A stretch of DNA of 58,940 bases from Xanthobacteraceae bacterium. Lineage in GTDB: Bacteria > Pseudomonadota > Alphaproteobacteria > Rhizobiales > Xanthobacteraceae. Below the pieces are notes generated by a model. It ran no database searches, was not told the origin of the DNA, and saw only the letters and a list, made by a program, of their open reading frames with translations. This document shows, one piece after another, positions 48,670 through 57,154 of this stretch. The DNA lies in NCBI GenBank assembly GCA_031291445.1, contig JARLJA010000059.1, positions 1 to 58,940 of the forward strand, given 5' to 3'. Position numbers and translations under genes: made by a program. The stretch's first letter is position 1, and the number at the start of each line of letters is the position of its first letter.

Positions 48670-50445
48670 ATGAAGCGGCGCTTCCTGTTGCTCGGCGGCG
48701 TTGCGCTCGTCGCGCTGATCGCGGCCGGGGCCGTCTATCGCCACTGGAACAGGGCGGCGCCCGTTGCCGCGCTGGCGGTTCATTACCTGCGGACGCTTTC
48801 GTTACCCGCGGGAACGATCCAGACGGAATCCGCCGCCTCCGGGGACGGCGACACGTTATCCCCCGCCACGGCGGCGGCCGAACAGACAACGGGCACGGAT
48901 GACGGAGACTGGCCGAGCTACAACAAGACGCTCACCTCCAATCGGTTCTCGCGGCTCAGCCAGATCAACCGGGACACCGTCGGCAAACTGAAGGTGCTCT
49001 GCACCTACGACACGGGCCAGTATACCGGCTTCACCAGCGGCCTGATCGAGGTGGACGGCGCCCTGATCGGCACCACCGCATTCGATATTTTCTCGCTCGA
49101 TCCCGCCGATTGCCGCCAGAACTGGCGCACCCACGAAGATTATGCGCCGGCGACGCCGGCCGACGTCAATCGCGGCGCGGCCTATCTGGACGGCAAACTG
49201 TTTCGCGGCACCCAGGACGGCCGCGTGCTGGCCTACGATTTCAAAACCGGGGCGCGGCTGTGGGCAACAACGATCGCCGACCCGAAGAAGGGCGAAACGG
49301 TGCCGGCGGCGCCGATTGCGTGGAACGGCCTGGTTTTCGTCGGCAACGCGGGGGGAGACTTCAAGGGGGTGAAGGGGCGGATCTATGCCCTCGATGCCGA
49401 CAGCGGCAAGATCATCTGGGAATTCTATCTGGTGCCGAAGTCGGACGACGACGCCACCCGCGGACCGCAGGGCGCCACGCCGCTCGACATGTCGACCTGG
49501 AAGAACGCTCCCGGTTCGCCCGTCACCGGCGGCGCGACCTGGACATCCTACACGCTCGATCCGGCCACCGGCCTGCTGTACGTGCCGGGCGGCAATCCGG
49601 CCCCCGATTTCACCACCGCGCCGCGCGAGGGAGCAAATCTCTATTCGGGATCCGTGATCGTGCTCGACGCGAAGACCGGCGCCTACGCCAACCACATCAA
49701 GGTGGTGCAGCGTGACTGGCACGATTGGGACGTGTCCAGTCCGCCGGCGCTCATCCGCACCAGGGGCGGCAGAACCGTCCTGTCGGTGGCGCCGAAGGAT
49801 GGACACCTGTACGGCTTCGACCCTGCCACCAACGCCTTGCTCTATCGCACGCCGGCAACCCGCATCGAGAATGCGGACGTGCCGTTCTCCACCGACAAGG
49901 GGGTTCACTTCTGTCCGGGTTCGCTCGGCGGATCGGAATGGAACGGCCCGGCCTACGACCCGGGCACCAACCTCATCCTGATCGGCGAGGTCGACTGGTG
50001 CACCTGGGTGACACTGCAGACGCCGAGTCAGATTGAAGCGACAAAGCGGGGCCAGCCATGGTCCGGCCAGGCCGGGATCAACCCGTTCGACACCTGGGGC
50101 AGCCAGGACGCGGTGGGCCGGTGGGCAGGGTGGATCCATGCCATCGACGCCGATACGGGCGCGTGGACCTGGCGCGCGAAGACCAATTACCCGATCCTGA
50201 GCGGCATGACCCCGACGGCGGGAGGCATCGTGCTGTTCGGCGACATGGGCGGCAATTTCTATGCGCTCGACGCCGCCAGCGGCCGGACATTGTGGGGCAG
50301 CAAGATCGGCGGTGCGATCGGCGGCGGCGTGATCACCTATCTGGCCAACGGAACGCAGAAAATCGCCGTCGCGGCCGGCCTGACGGCCGTGCTGTGGCCG
50401 ACCGAAGTCACCACCGCCAAGGTGGTGATCCTCGGGCTGGAATGA
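48670..50445 (+). CDS. Membrane-anchored PQQ-type beta-propeller dehydrogenase
   Basis: 591 aa. One N-terminal anchor helix (RRFLLLGGVALVALIAAGAVY), a low-complexity linker, then an eight-bladed quinoprotein alcohol-dehydrogenase-like propeller. Family landmarks: WPSYNKTLTSNRFSRLSQIN, VNRGAAYL, GGDFKGVKGRIYALDADSGK, GNPAPDF and the catalytic-base region HDWDVSSPPAL (Asp near 350). The vicinal Cys-Cys that normally precedes VNRG is missing (TPADVNRG), and the Ca-ligand Glu position reads as Asp. No cytochrome c domain. Periplasmic oxidation of an alcohol or similar substrate is likely; the substrate is unknown. Confidence 0.82.
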   Translation: MKRRFLLLGGVALVALIAAGAVYRHWNRAAPVAALAVHYLRTLSLPAGTIQTESAASGDGDTLSPATAAAEQTTGTDDGDWPSYNKTLTSNRFSRLSQINRDTVGKLKVLCTYDTGQYTGFTSGLIEVDGALIGTTAFDIFSLDPADCRQNWRTHEDYAPATPADVNRGAAYLDGKLFRGTQDGRVLAYDFKTGARLWATTIADPKKGETVPAAPIAWNGLVFVGNAGGDFKGVKGRIYALDADSGKIIWEFYLVPKSDDDATRGPQGATPLDMSTWKNAPGSPVTGGATWTSYTLDPATGLLYVPGGNPAPDFTTAPREGANLYSGSVIVLDAKTGAYANHIKVVQRDWHDWDVSSPPALIRTRGGRTVLSVAPKDGHLYGFDPATNALLYRTPATRIENADVPFSTDKGVHFCPGSLGGSEWNGPAYDPGTNLILIGEVDWCTWVTLQTPSQIEATKRGQPWSGQAGINPFDTWGSQDAVGRWAGWIHAIDADTGAWTWRAKTNYPILSGMTPTAGGIVLFGDMGGNFYALDAASGRTLWGSKIGGAIGGGVITYLANGTQKIAVAAGLTAVLWPTEVTTAKVVILGLE

Positions 50446-50560
50446 CACCCGGGGCGAGCCTCGGCGCGGCGCGAGGTGATCAATCGGGCGTGTCGCCGCC
50501 CGCGGCATGCAGACATCGGCGCGTATTTTCAGCCCTCGGGCTTCATGAAATGAAACCCCA

Positions 50561-51373
50561 TCAGACGAAGCGCCCGATGAACGCCAGGGCCGTCTCGGCG
50601 ACCTCACGCCAGCCGCTATCGACCGTCAGCGAGTGGCCGCGCCCCGGCAGTTGGACGAACTCGGTGATCGCCAGCCGATTCCGCCTCTGGCGCTCGTAGG
50701 CGGCGCGCGTCAGCGACGGCGGGACGGTGTGGTCGCGTTCCCCGGAGATCATCAGCAGCGGCCCACGTCTCGGGGCCTCGGTGTCGACGCGCGCCTCGGT
50801 CCAGGGATTGAGGTTGGCGGCCGCGGCCTGGAACACCGGCCGGCCCGGCGCCGGCGCCTGATAGGCCTGGTAGAGCGCCTCGCTCTCCTGCTCCGCGACC
50901 GCGTTGGCGAAGGCGTAGCGGAACTGGCCGGGCGTGAGTCGAACCTCCCGGCCGGCATTGGCCGGGTTCTGCAGGACCGGCCAGGCCGACCGCAGTGCCG
51001 AAATCGGCAGGGGCAGGACGCCGCGGAACGGCGCCGGATCGATGGCGACCGTCGCGGCGGAGACCCCGCGCCCGGCCAGGATCTGTGCGATCAGCCCGCC
51101 GAACGAATGGCCGACGATGGCCGGGCGGCGGTCGAGCGCTTCGGCGATGCGGGCAAAATGCGCCGCGACCTCGCCGATGGTTTCGGGCGCCGCAGCGCCG
51201 CCTACCTCCGCCGGCCAGCCGGGCGCCAGCGCGGAGTAGCCGGCGGCGTCGAACATCTCGGCCCAGCGGTCCCACGAGCTCGGCTTCAGCCACAGGCCGT
51301 GGATGAACAGGACCGGCTGCCTGGTGGACGCGTTGACCCGGCTGACGGCGTCATCAATCGTCTCGGTTGTCAT
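50561..51373 (-). CDS. Alpha/beta hydrolase
   Basis: 270 aa. Oxyanion region LFIHGLWLKPSSWDRW, nucleophile elbow VGHSFGGL with Ser90, acid SGERDHTVPP and His in PGRGHSLTVD. No signal peptide, so probably cytoplasmic. I chose ATG 51373 (MTTETIDD), which starts 2 bp after the stop of the isochorismatase-like gene; the two are co-transcribed. Esterase or lactonase; substrate unknown. Confidence 0.88.
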   Translation of the reverse strand: MTTETIDDAVSRVNASTRQPVLFIHGLWLKPSSWDRWAEMFDAAGYSALAPGWPAEVGGAAAPETIGEVAAHFARIAEALDRRPAIVGHSFGGLIAQILAGRGVSAATVAIDPAPFRGVLPLPISALRSAWPVLQNPANAGREVRLTPGQFRYAFANAVAEQESEALYQAYQAPAPGRPVFQAAAANLNPWTEARVDTEAPRRGPLLMISGERDHTVPPSLTRAAYERQRRNRLAITEFVQLPGRGHSLTVDSGWREVAETALAFIGRFV

Positions 51374-51375
51374 GA

Positions 51376-51987
51376 TCAATGCCCTTCGACGGCGAACAGG
51401 ATGTCGGAGAAGCCGGGGACGGTCTCGGCGCGATTCCAATCCCGCTGCAGCTCGCAGATGAGTTGCACCCAGCTGGTTGGACGGGCGCCCGCCTGCATCA
51501 GGCGCAGGAGCCCGGCCTCATGAGCGAGGCGCGAGGTGCCTCCGACGGCATCGACCACCGGATAGACCTCGTATCCCTCCTTCAGAGCGTCGAGGGCCGG
51601 GTGAACCAGGCACACTTCGGTCCACAGCGCGGTCATGATCAGCTTGTTGCGGCCCGTGGCGCGGACGGCGGCGACGAAGTCCCTGTCCTCCCAGGCATTG
51701 ATCGAGGTGCGGTCGATCGGGACGACGTCCGGAAAGACCTCGGCGATCTGATGGATGGTGGGCTGGTTGCGGCCGGTGGCGACGTTCACGGTGGCGATGA
51801 CCGTCGGCAGGCCGTACAGCTTCGCGGTTTTCGCGACGGCGGTGATGTTGGCGACGAGGGTTCGTTTTTCCATCGACTGGATCGAGCCAACCTGCACCGG
51901 CTGGTAGTCGATGATCACGAGGGCCGCGTTGTGCGGCGTCAGCAGATGATCGGTATGCGGGTCACGGATGGTGGGGAAGGACGTCAT
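51376..51987 (-). CDS. Isochorismatase-like cysteine hydrolase (YcaC type)
   Basis: 203 aa. Catalytic triad visible: D27 (LVIIDYQP), K115 (GRNKLIMTALWTEVC) and C126 (EVCLVHPALDA). Length and the VGSIQSM and RTSINAWED segments fit the YcaC-like subfamily of unknown substrate. AGGAGGCTCCC ribosome site before ATG 51987. Middle gene of a three-gene operon, 26 bp after the hydrolase-cupin gene. Confidence 0.92.
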   Translation of the reverse strand: MTSFPTIRDPHTDHLLTPHNAALVIIDYQPVQVGSIQSMEKRTLVANITAVAKTAKLYGLPTVIATVNVATGRNQPTIHQIAEVFPDVVPIDRTSINAWEDRDFVAAVRATGRNKLIMTALWTEVCLVHPALDALKEGYEVYPVVDAVGGTSRLAHEAGLLRLMQAGARPTSWVQLICELQRDWNRAETVPGFSDILFAVEGH

Positions 51988-52013
51988 GGGAGCCTCCTTG
52001 GTGGGGTTCGAGA

Positions 52014-53381
52014 TCAATGGGGCGCGGCGGCAGCGACGTAGATCGTGTCGCTGGGGCCCATGCCGGTCAGCCGAACGACGGCGGGCTCGGCGCGCGTGAA
52101 GGCGAAGTGCGGGGCATTGCCCGGCTCGGTATAGAAGCCGCCGGCGGTCAGCGGCTTCACCGCCGCATCCCCGGCCTTGGCGCCATAGCCGAAGTACCAG
52201 GCGCCGGAGATCACGGTGGCGAAGCGGTCGTCGCGGTGGGTGTGGGGCGCGATCACCGTGTGCGGCGGCACGTGGATCTCGAGCATGTACGGTCCCGGCT
52301 TGGCGGGATCGCCGTACAGCAGCACGGTGCGGATGCCGCTGAGGCCCGAGGTGCCGGCGCCGGCACCGGACTGCTGCATCATCTGGGTCTGCTCGAGCGA
52401 CAAGGCGGTCTGTCCCAGGTGACCATCCTTGGCCGCCGCCGGCCGGCTGTTGAGGAACCCGTCGATCGCCGCCACCGTTGCCGCGGGCTGCTCCTCCATC
52501 AGCCAATGTCCGGCGTCCGGGACGACCCGTTCTTCGACGTCCACCGCGCCGGCTTGGGCGACGACCGCCATCATCGGGCCGAAGGATTTGTCGCCGCCGA
52601 TCGCCAGGACCGGCATCGGCAGCTTGCCGTGCGCCGCGAGCCAGGCGCGGTTGTCGATGGCGTCCTGGTCGAAGGCGGCGAACTGGCGAAAGCCCGCGTG
52701 CATGCGCCCCGGCGCGGCGTAGAGCTGCGCGTAGTGGGCGCGCGAGGCCTCGGGGAAATGCGCCGGATTGGCGGAGAACTCGTTCCAGAACCGGTCGAGG
52801 TAGATCCGCTCGCGGCCCGCGACCAGGCGCTCCATATCCGGGCCGCCGAACCGGAAATGCCACAGCAGCGGGCTCTTCAGGATCTCGTCCCAGGGGCCGA
52901 TGCCCGGCACCGGCGCATCCATCAGCACCAGCTTCGTCACCCGGTCCGGGTGCCGCGCGGCAAGGGCGTAGCCGACCATGTTGCCGATGTCATGCGCCAC
53001 CACATCGACGTGCGGCGCATGAAGCGCGTCCATCACGCCGACGATGTCTTCCGCCTCGTTCACCTTCTCGAAGCCGGTCTCGGCCGGCGCGGACAGGCCG
53101 AGGCCCCGAAGGTCCGGCACGATCACGGTGTGATTGCGCGCGAGATCGGCCGCCAGCGGCGCCCACATGTCGCCGGTGTCGCCGTAGCCGTGCAGCAGCA
53201 CGACCGCCGGCCCCATGCCTCCGACGCGGACGTGGAGCGTCGTGCCGTTGGTGGCGACCTCCTCCGTGTGGAAGTCGTTTGGAAAGTCGAGGTCGGTCCC
53301 GGCGCAGACGGCGGGGTTTGCAAGGACGGTCAGCGCCGCGCCCGCAAGGGCAAGCCGGCGAAGCAAACTCAGAACAGTCAT
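52014..53381 (-). CDS. Exported alpha/beta hydrolase-cupin fusion protein
   Basis: 455 aa. Signal peptide (LLRRLALAGAALTVLANPAVCAG). Residues 35-310: epoxide-hydrolase/haloalkane-dehalogenase-like fold with HGYGDTGDMW, nucleophile Asp131 (VAHDIGNMVGYALA) in place of Ser, and His in DAGHWLMEEQP. Residues about 330-450: cupin with PPHTVIAPHTHRDDRFATVISG, which supplies metal-binding His, and GNAPHFAF. The two domains are in one reading frame with no stop between them. First gene of the operon, divergent from a LysR regulator. Confidence 0.88.
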   Translation of the reverse strand: MTVLSLLRRLALAGAALTVLANPAVCAGTDLDFPNDFHTEEVATNGTTLHVRVGGMGPAVVLLHGYGDTGDMWAPLAADLARNHTVIVPDLRGLGLSAPAETGFEKVNEAEDIVGVMDALHAPHVDVVAHDIGNMVGYALAARHPDRVTKLVLMDAPVPGIGPWDEILKSPLLWHFRFGGPDMERLVAGRERIYLDRFWNEFSANPAHFPEASRAHYAQLYAAPGRMHAGFRQFAAFDQDAIDNRAWLAAHGKLPMPVLAIGGDKSFGPMMAVVAQAGAVDVEERVVPDAGHWLMEEQPAATVAAIDGFLNSRPAAAKDGHLGQTALSLEQTQMMQQSGAGAGTSGLSGIRTVLLYGDPAKPGPYMLEIHVPPHTVIAPHTHRDDRFATVISGAWYFGYGAKAGDAAVKPLTAGGFYTEPGNAPHFAFTRAEPAVVRLTGMGPSDTIYVAAAAPH

Positions 53382-53399
53382 GGGCGATCTCCTGTCTTG

Positions 53400-53412
53400 A
53401 CGCGTTTCGCGT
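53400..53412. promoter_or_regulatory. Possible LysR-type operator
   Basis: ACGCG-TTT-CGCGT inverted repeat in the 106-bp divergent gap between the hydrolase-cupin gene and the LysR gene. The spacing suits an autoregulatory LysR site, but the arms are short. Confidence 0.35.
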
Positions 53413-53487
53413 GTCGGAAAGCTAGACGCAGCCGCTCATTGGTATTAGAGGGTGACGAGGCCAAACATTTTTGATCTGGACGCAAAG

Positions 53488-54408
53488 ATGAATGCCGGCG
53501 GGGTCGATCGCGCCCGGGAACTCGAGGTGTTCTGCGCGGTCGCCGCCAGCGGAAGTTTTTCGGCCGCGGGCCGCAGTCTTGCGCTGACCCCGTCGGCCGT
53601 CAGCCGCACCCTCGATCGGGTCGAAGCACGTCTGGGCGCGCGCCTGCTGTTGCGGACCACGCGCGCGCTGACGCTCACCGCCGAAGGCAAAGCCTACCTC
53701 AGCGCCGCCCGCCGCATCCTGGCCGACCTGGACGAGGCCGAGCAGGCCATCGCCGACCAGGGCGCGCCGCGCGGCCGGATCCGGGTCAGCGCCGCCGTCT
53801 CCCATGGGCGACTCTGCGTCGTCCCGCTCCTCGGAGAGTTCGTCCGCCGCTACCCGAACATCCTGGTCGACATCAACCTGAGCGACGGGATCGTCGACGT
53901 GGCGGCGGGCCAGGCGGATGTCGCGGTTCGCGCCGGCCCCCTGGCGGACAGCGCGCTGACGGCGCGCCGCCTCGGCGAGAATGGCCGAACCATCGTCGCG
54001 TCACCGGACTATCTGGCCCGGTGGGGCACTCCCCGGACACCGCACGACCTTCACAACCACAATTGCCTGAACTTCAACTTTCGCCGCATCGAGCCGGTGT
54101 GGCCATTCCGTGAGAACGGGACCGACTACGCGCTGAAGGTCCGGGGCGCCATCGAAGCCAATAGCGGCGAGACGTTGGGCCAGTTGGCGCTCGACGGCGT
54201 CGGGATCGCGCGCGTCGGCAATTTCAGCCTCGGCGATGCCATCGCCGAGGGTCGACTCGCCCCCCTGCTCGAGGCGTTCAATCCGGGCGACAAGGAGGTC
54301 TTTCACGCCGTCTTCGTCGGCGGCGCCAACATGCCGGCGCGCATCCGCGTCTTTGTCGACTATCTGGTCGAGCGCCTCAATGACTCTCCTGCGAAGCCGC
54401 GGCGATAG
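53488..54408 (+). CDS. LysR family transcriptional regulator
   Basis: About 306 aa. N-terminal winged HTH: RARELEVFCAVAASGSFSAAGRSLALTPSAVSRTLDRVEARLG (read in parts), then the effector domain (RIRVSAAVSHGRLCVVPLL...RIRVFVDYLVERL). Divergent from the hydrolase operon, which it probably controls. Start uncertain: ATG 53488 or GTG 53452 (12 residues longer, poor ribosome-site spacing). Confidence 0.92.
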   Translation: MNAGGVDRARELEVFCAVAASGSFSAAGRSLALTPSAVSRTLDRVEARLGARLLLRTTRALTLTAEGKAYLSAARRILADLDEAEQAIADQGAPRGRIRVSAAVSHGRLCVVPLLGEFVRRYPNILVDINLSDGIVDVAAGQADVAVRAGPLADSALTARRLGENGRTIVASPDYLARWGTPRTPHDLHNHNCLNFNFRRIEPVWPFRENGTDYALKVRGAIEANSGETLGQLALDGVGIARVGNFSLGDAIAEGRLAPLLEAFNPGDKEVFHAVFVGGANMPARIRVFVDYLVERLNDSPAKPRR

Positions 54409-54627
54409 CTGTCGACAGGCCGGCGCTGCTTTCCCCCACCTGAACCGTCGGACGCCTTGCCGGCGTCCGCACCGACAATCTGACGTTCCAGGGGGCGGAC
54501 TTGGCATCTCTGCGGGATCCCGGTTACAGCGGCCCGGCTCCGGTCCAACTCCCAATCCACTCTTTGCAAACTCCCGCCGTCGCGGCATGGTTGAGGGTGA
54601 AGCCCTCTACACCAAGGCCCGCCGCGC

Positions 54628-55341
54628 ATGTCCGCCGACGATGCCCTGCCCGGTCAGGATCCCGCCGAGACGCCGCACTACCACGGCCACCGCGAGCGGC
54701 TGCGCGACCGCTTCCGGCGCGCCGGCGCCGAGGCGTTGTCCGACTACGAGCTGATGGAGCTGGTGCTGTTTCGCGCGCTGCCGCGCCGCGACGTCAAGCC
54801 GCTGGCCAAGGCGCTGATTTCGACCTTCGGCTCGTTCGCCGAGGCGGTTCACGCGCCGACGACCCGGCTCAAGGAGATCGACGGCCTCGGCGACGCCGCC
54901 ATCACCGAGATCCAGCTGGTCGCCGCCGCCGCCGGCCGCATCGCCAAAGGCCAGCTGAAGCGGCGCACCGCGCTGTCGTCATGGACCCAGGTGATCGACT
55001 ACTGCCGCGCCGGCATGGCGTTCGCCGACAAGGAGCAGTTCCGCATCCTGTTCCTCGACAAGCGCAACCACCTGATCGCCGACGAGGTGCAGCAGACCGG
55101 CACCATCGACCACACCCCGGTCTATCCCCGCGAGGTGATCAAGCGGGCGCTCGAGGTCTCGGCCACCGCGGTGATCCTCGTGCACAACCACCCTTCTGGC
55201 GACCCGACGCCGTCGGCCGCGGACGTGCAGATGACCAAGGCGATCGCCACCATCGCAGCCCCGCTCGGCATCACGGTGCACGACCACATCATCATCGGCA
55301 AGAACGGGCATGCGAGCTTGAAGAGCATGAAGCTGATGTGA
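54628..55341 (+). CDS. radC: RadC family JAB/MPN protein
   Basis: 237 aa. N-terminal helix-hairpin-helix-like region ([26 protein letters not shown]) and a C-terminal JAMM metalloprotease-like domain with [20 protein letters not shown] (HxH...D) and the upstream Glu in RNHLIADEV. The cellular role of RadC is not settled. The 219 bp upstream (54409-54627) hold no gene. Convergent with the LysE gene, 37 bp apart. Confidence 0.94.
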   Translation: MSADDALPGQDPAETPHYHGHRERLRDRFRRAGAEALSDYELMELVLFRALPRRDVKPLAKALISTFGSFAEAVHAPTTRLKEIDGLGDAAITEIQLVAAAAGRIAKGQLKRRTALSSWTQVIDYCRAGMAFADKEQFRILFLDKRNHLIADEVQQTGTIDHTPVYPREVIKRALEVSATAVILVHNHPSGDPTPSAADVQMTKAIATIAAPLGITVHDHIIIGKNGHASLKSMKLM

Positions 55342-55378
55342 TTTTGCCGTGGCTGCGGGAGGGCGCGAAACACGCCGC

Positions 55379-55963
55379 CTACGTGCCCGCGAAGCTATGG
55401 ACGTTGATCATGACCGCCAGCAGCGCCAGCGCCACCGCGACGATCCGGTAGCCGACGACGGGATGCAGCCTCCGGCCGAAGGCGCGGCGCAGCCAGACGC
55501 CGAACAGGATCCAGCCGGTCCCGACGGTGACGATCTCCACCGCCAGGCCGGCGAGCCAGGGCAGCAGGTCGAGGATGCCGACTTGCACTGGGAGCAGCGT
55601 GAACGCGAAGATCATGGCCTTGGGATTGAGCAGCGTGGTGACGAGAACGCGCGCGAAACTGATCGGTGACGCATCGCGCACCTGCCGCGCGCCGTGGCGC
55701 CACAATGCGACGGCCAGGTGGACCAGGTAGACCGCGACGGCGATCCGGACAGCGGCCTGCAGAACCGGAAACGCCACGATCACCGGACCCAGCACGGACC
55801 GGAGCACGAGGATGGACACGAGGTAGCCGCTCAGCTCCGCCGCCAGCAGCGGGAGCGAGCGGCGCAGCCCCACGCCCGCGCCCGAGGCGGCGAGCAGCGT
55901 GTTGGTGGGGCCCGGCGTTGCCAGGAGCAGCAGCGTCGCCGCGATGAAGACCATCGGATCCAT
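55379..55963 (-). CDS. LysE/RhtB family transporter
   Basis: 194 aa, five to six transmembrane helices. The N-terminal signature LLATPGPTNTLLAASGAGVGLRRSLPLLAAELSG (read in parts) and the NPKAMIFAFTLLP motif are typical of LysE-type amino-acid and metabolite exporters. I chose ATG 55963 (MDPMVFIAATLL). Substrate not predictable. Confidence 0.88.
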   Translation of the reverse strand: MDPMVFIAATLLLLATPGPTNTLLAASGAGVGLRRSLPLLAAELSGYLVSILVLRSVLGPVIVAFPVLQAAVRIAVAVYLVHLAVALWRHGARQVRDASPISFARVLVTTLLNPKAMIFAFTLLPVQVGILDLLPWLAGLAVEIVTVGTGWILFGVWLRRAFGRRLHPVVGYRIVAVALALLAVMINVHSFAGT

Positions 55964-56053
55964 CTTGCCACTTAGCCGGGCCGAACGACCATCGGCCTTG
56001 ATCTCGATCATGCCGCCGGCGCGGCGTCAGGGGCGCGGGTCGTCCCGCGACGA

Positions 56054-56362
56054 TCAGGTCTTGTCGCCGTATCGCTCGGCCATCGCGGCGGCGACGAACC
56101 GCTTGCGGCCGTCACGGCCGGGGGTGGTGCCATGGGCGGCGCACCACTCGGCAAACGTGGCCGGGTCGATCACGACGCGCAGCACCGGGTGGCCGTAAGC
56201 CTCGAGGCCCCGCGCCATCTCCTCGGCCATCTTCAGCCACTCCTGCCAGGTCGGCGGCATGCCGGCGCCGTCGTCGAAGATCTGCAGCAGCGCCGGGTAG
56301 TCCTGCTCCCGGATCCAGTAGGCCCCGACCGGCGGCGGCGGCCGATCCTCGACGTTGGTCAT
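56054..56362 (-). CDS. Small conserved-looking protein of unknown function
   Basis: 102 aa, hydrophilic, no signal or membrane segment. Features: PPTWQEWLKMAEEMARGLEAYGHPVLRVVIDPATFAEWCAAHG (read in parts), ending in a basic helix RDGRKRFVAAAMAERYG. Codon use looks coding (strong G/C third positions with mixed composition). The ribosome site is weak. I do not recognise the family. Confidence 0.65.
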   Translation of the reverse strand: MTNVEDRPPPPVGAYWIREQDYPALLQIFDDGAGMPPTWQEWLKMAEEMARGLEAYGHPVLRVVIDPATFAEWCAAHGTTPGRDGRKRFVAAAMAERYGDKT

Positions 56363-56429
56363 GCTGCTGATCCCATGAGAATTGGTTGCCGATTGGCCGG
56401 GCGGAGGGTCGCGATCGGCAGGGCCGCGC

Positions 56430-57128
56430 CTACTGCCGCACCAGGATGAATGGATCGACGCTGTCGGGCACCCGCCGCCACTGCGCGTTGTCGTCGGCCT
56501 CGAAGCGCCAGACCTCGCCCTTGGCCGAGATCAATTGCAATTCGCCGCGGTCGAGCCGCCAGGCCACCGGGCCGAAGCCGGTGATCAGCGGATCGCAGCG
56601 CGGCTTGAGGAACACGGCGTAGCTGTCGGGGGCGCCGGTCTCGGTGTTGGTCAGCGTCAGGCCGCAGATCGCGCGCTCGTTGCCGCGCACCATGGACCAG
56701 TCGCCGATCATCTGGTCCATCGACTTGGTCAGCGCCCGCGCCGCGGCGAGGTTCTGCAGCAGATAGACCCCTTCATTGGGGCGCATGCCCTCGAAGATGC
56801 CGCTCTCGACCTCGGTGACGTCGATCACCGACTGGCCGCCCGCGTCCTGCAGCCGCACGATGTCGAGCCCCTTGATGCTCCACGCCACGATGTCGCGGGT
56901 GAACGGCAGCGCCTCGGCGCAACCCTTCTCCAGCTCGAGCTTCATGGCCCCGCCGGGGCCGTCGCCGCGCAGGGTGATGACGCAGGTCTTGTTGCGCTCC
57001 GCGGTCGAGAGCTCCCACTGGCCGACCATCTCGCCGGCGAGGCTGCGCGCGCCCTCGGCCGAGGCCTGCGGCGCGGCGGCGAGCGCCGCCACGAGTGAAG
57101 CCAGGCAAGCGCACAGCGCGACGCGCAT
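56430..57128 (-). CDS. Secreted protein with two AprI/Inh-like domains
   Basis: 232 aa. Signal peptide (VALCACLASLVAALAAAPQASA). Two tandem lipocalin-like Inh domains: the first from MVGQWELSTAERNKTCVITL, with a second cysteine in EKGCAEA; the second from MIGDWSMVRGNERAICGLTL, with KPRCDPL; each ends in a Phe/Asp-rich strand. The AprI/Inh family inhibits serralysin-type metalloproteases in the periplasm; a double domain is unusual. Starts 26 bp after the dehydrogenase stop, so probably in the same transcript. Confidence 0.82.
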   Translation of the reverse strand: MRVALCACLASLVAALAAAPQASAEGARSLAGEMVGQWELSTAERNKTCVITLRGDGPGGAMKLELEKGCAEALPFTRDIVAWSIKGLDIVRLQDAGGQSVIDVTEVESGIFEGMRPNEGVYLLQNLAAARALTKSMDQMIGDWSMVRGNERAICGLTLTNTETGAPDSYAVFLKPRCDPLITGFGPVAWRLDRGELQLISAKGEVWRFEADDNAQWRRVPDSVDPFILVRQ

Positions 57129-57154
57129 GGCGGCGAAGCGCGGCGCGGCCACGG

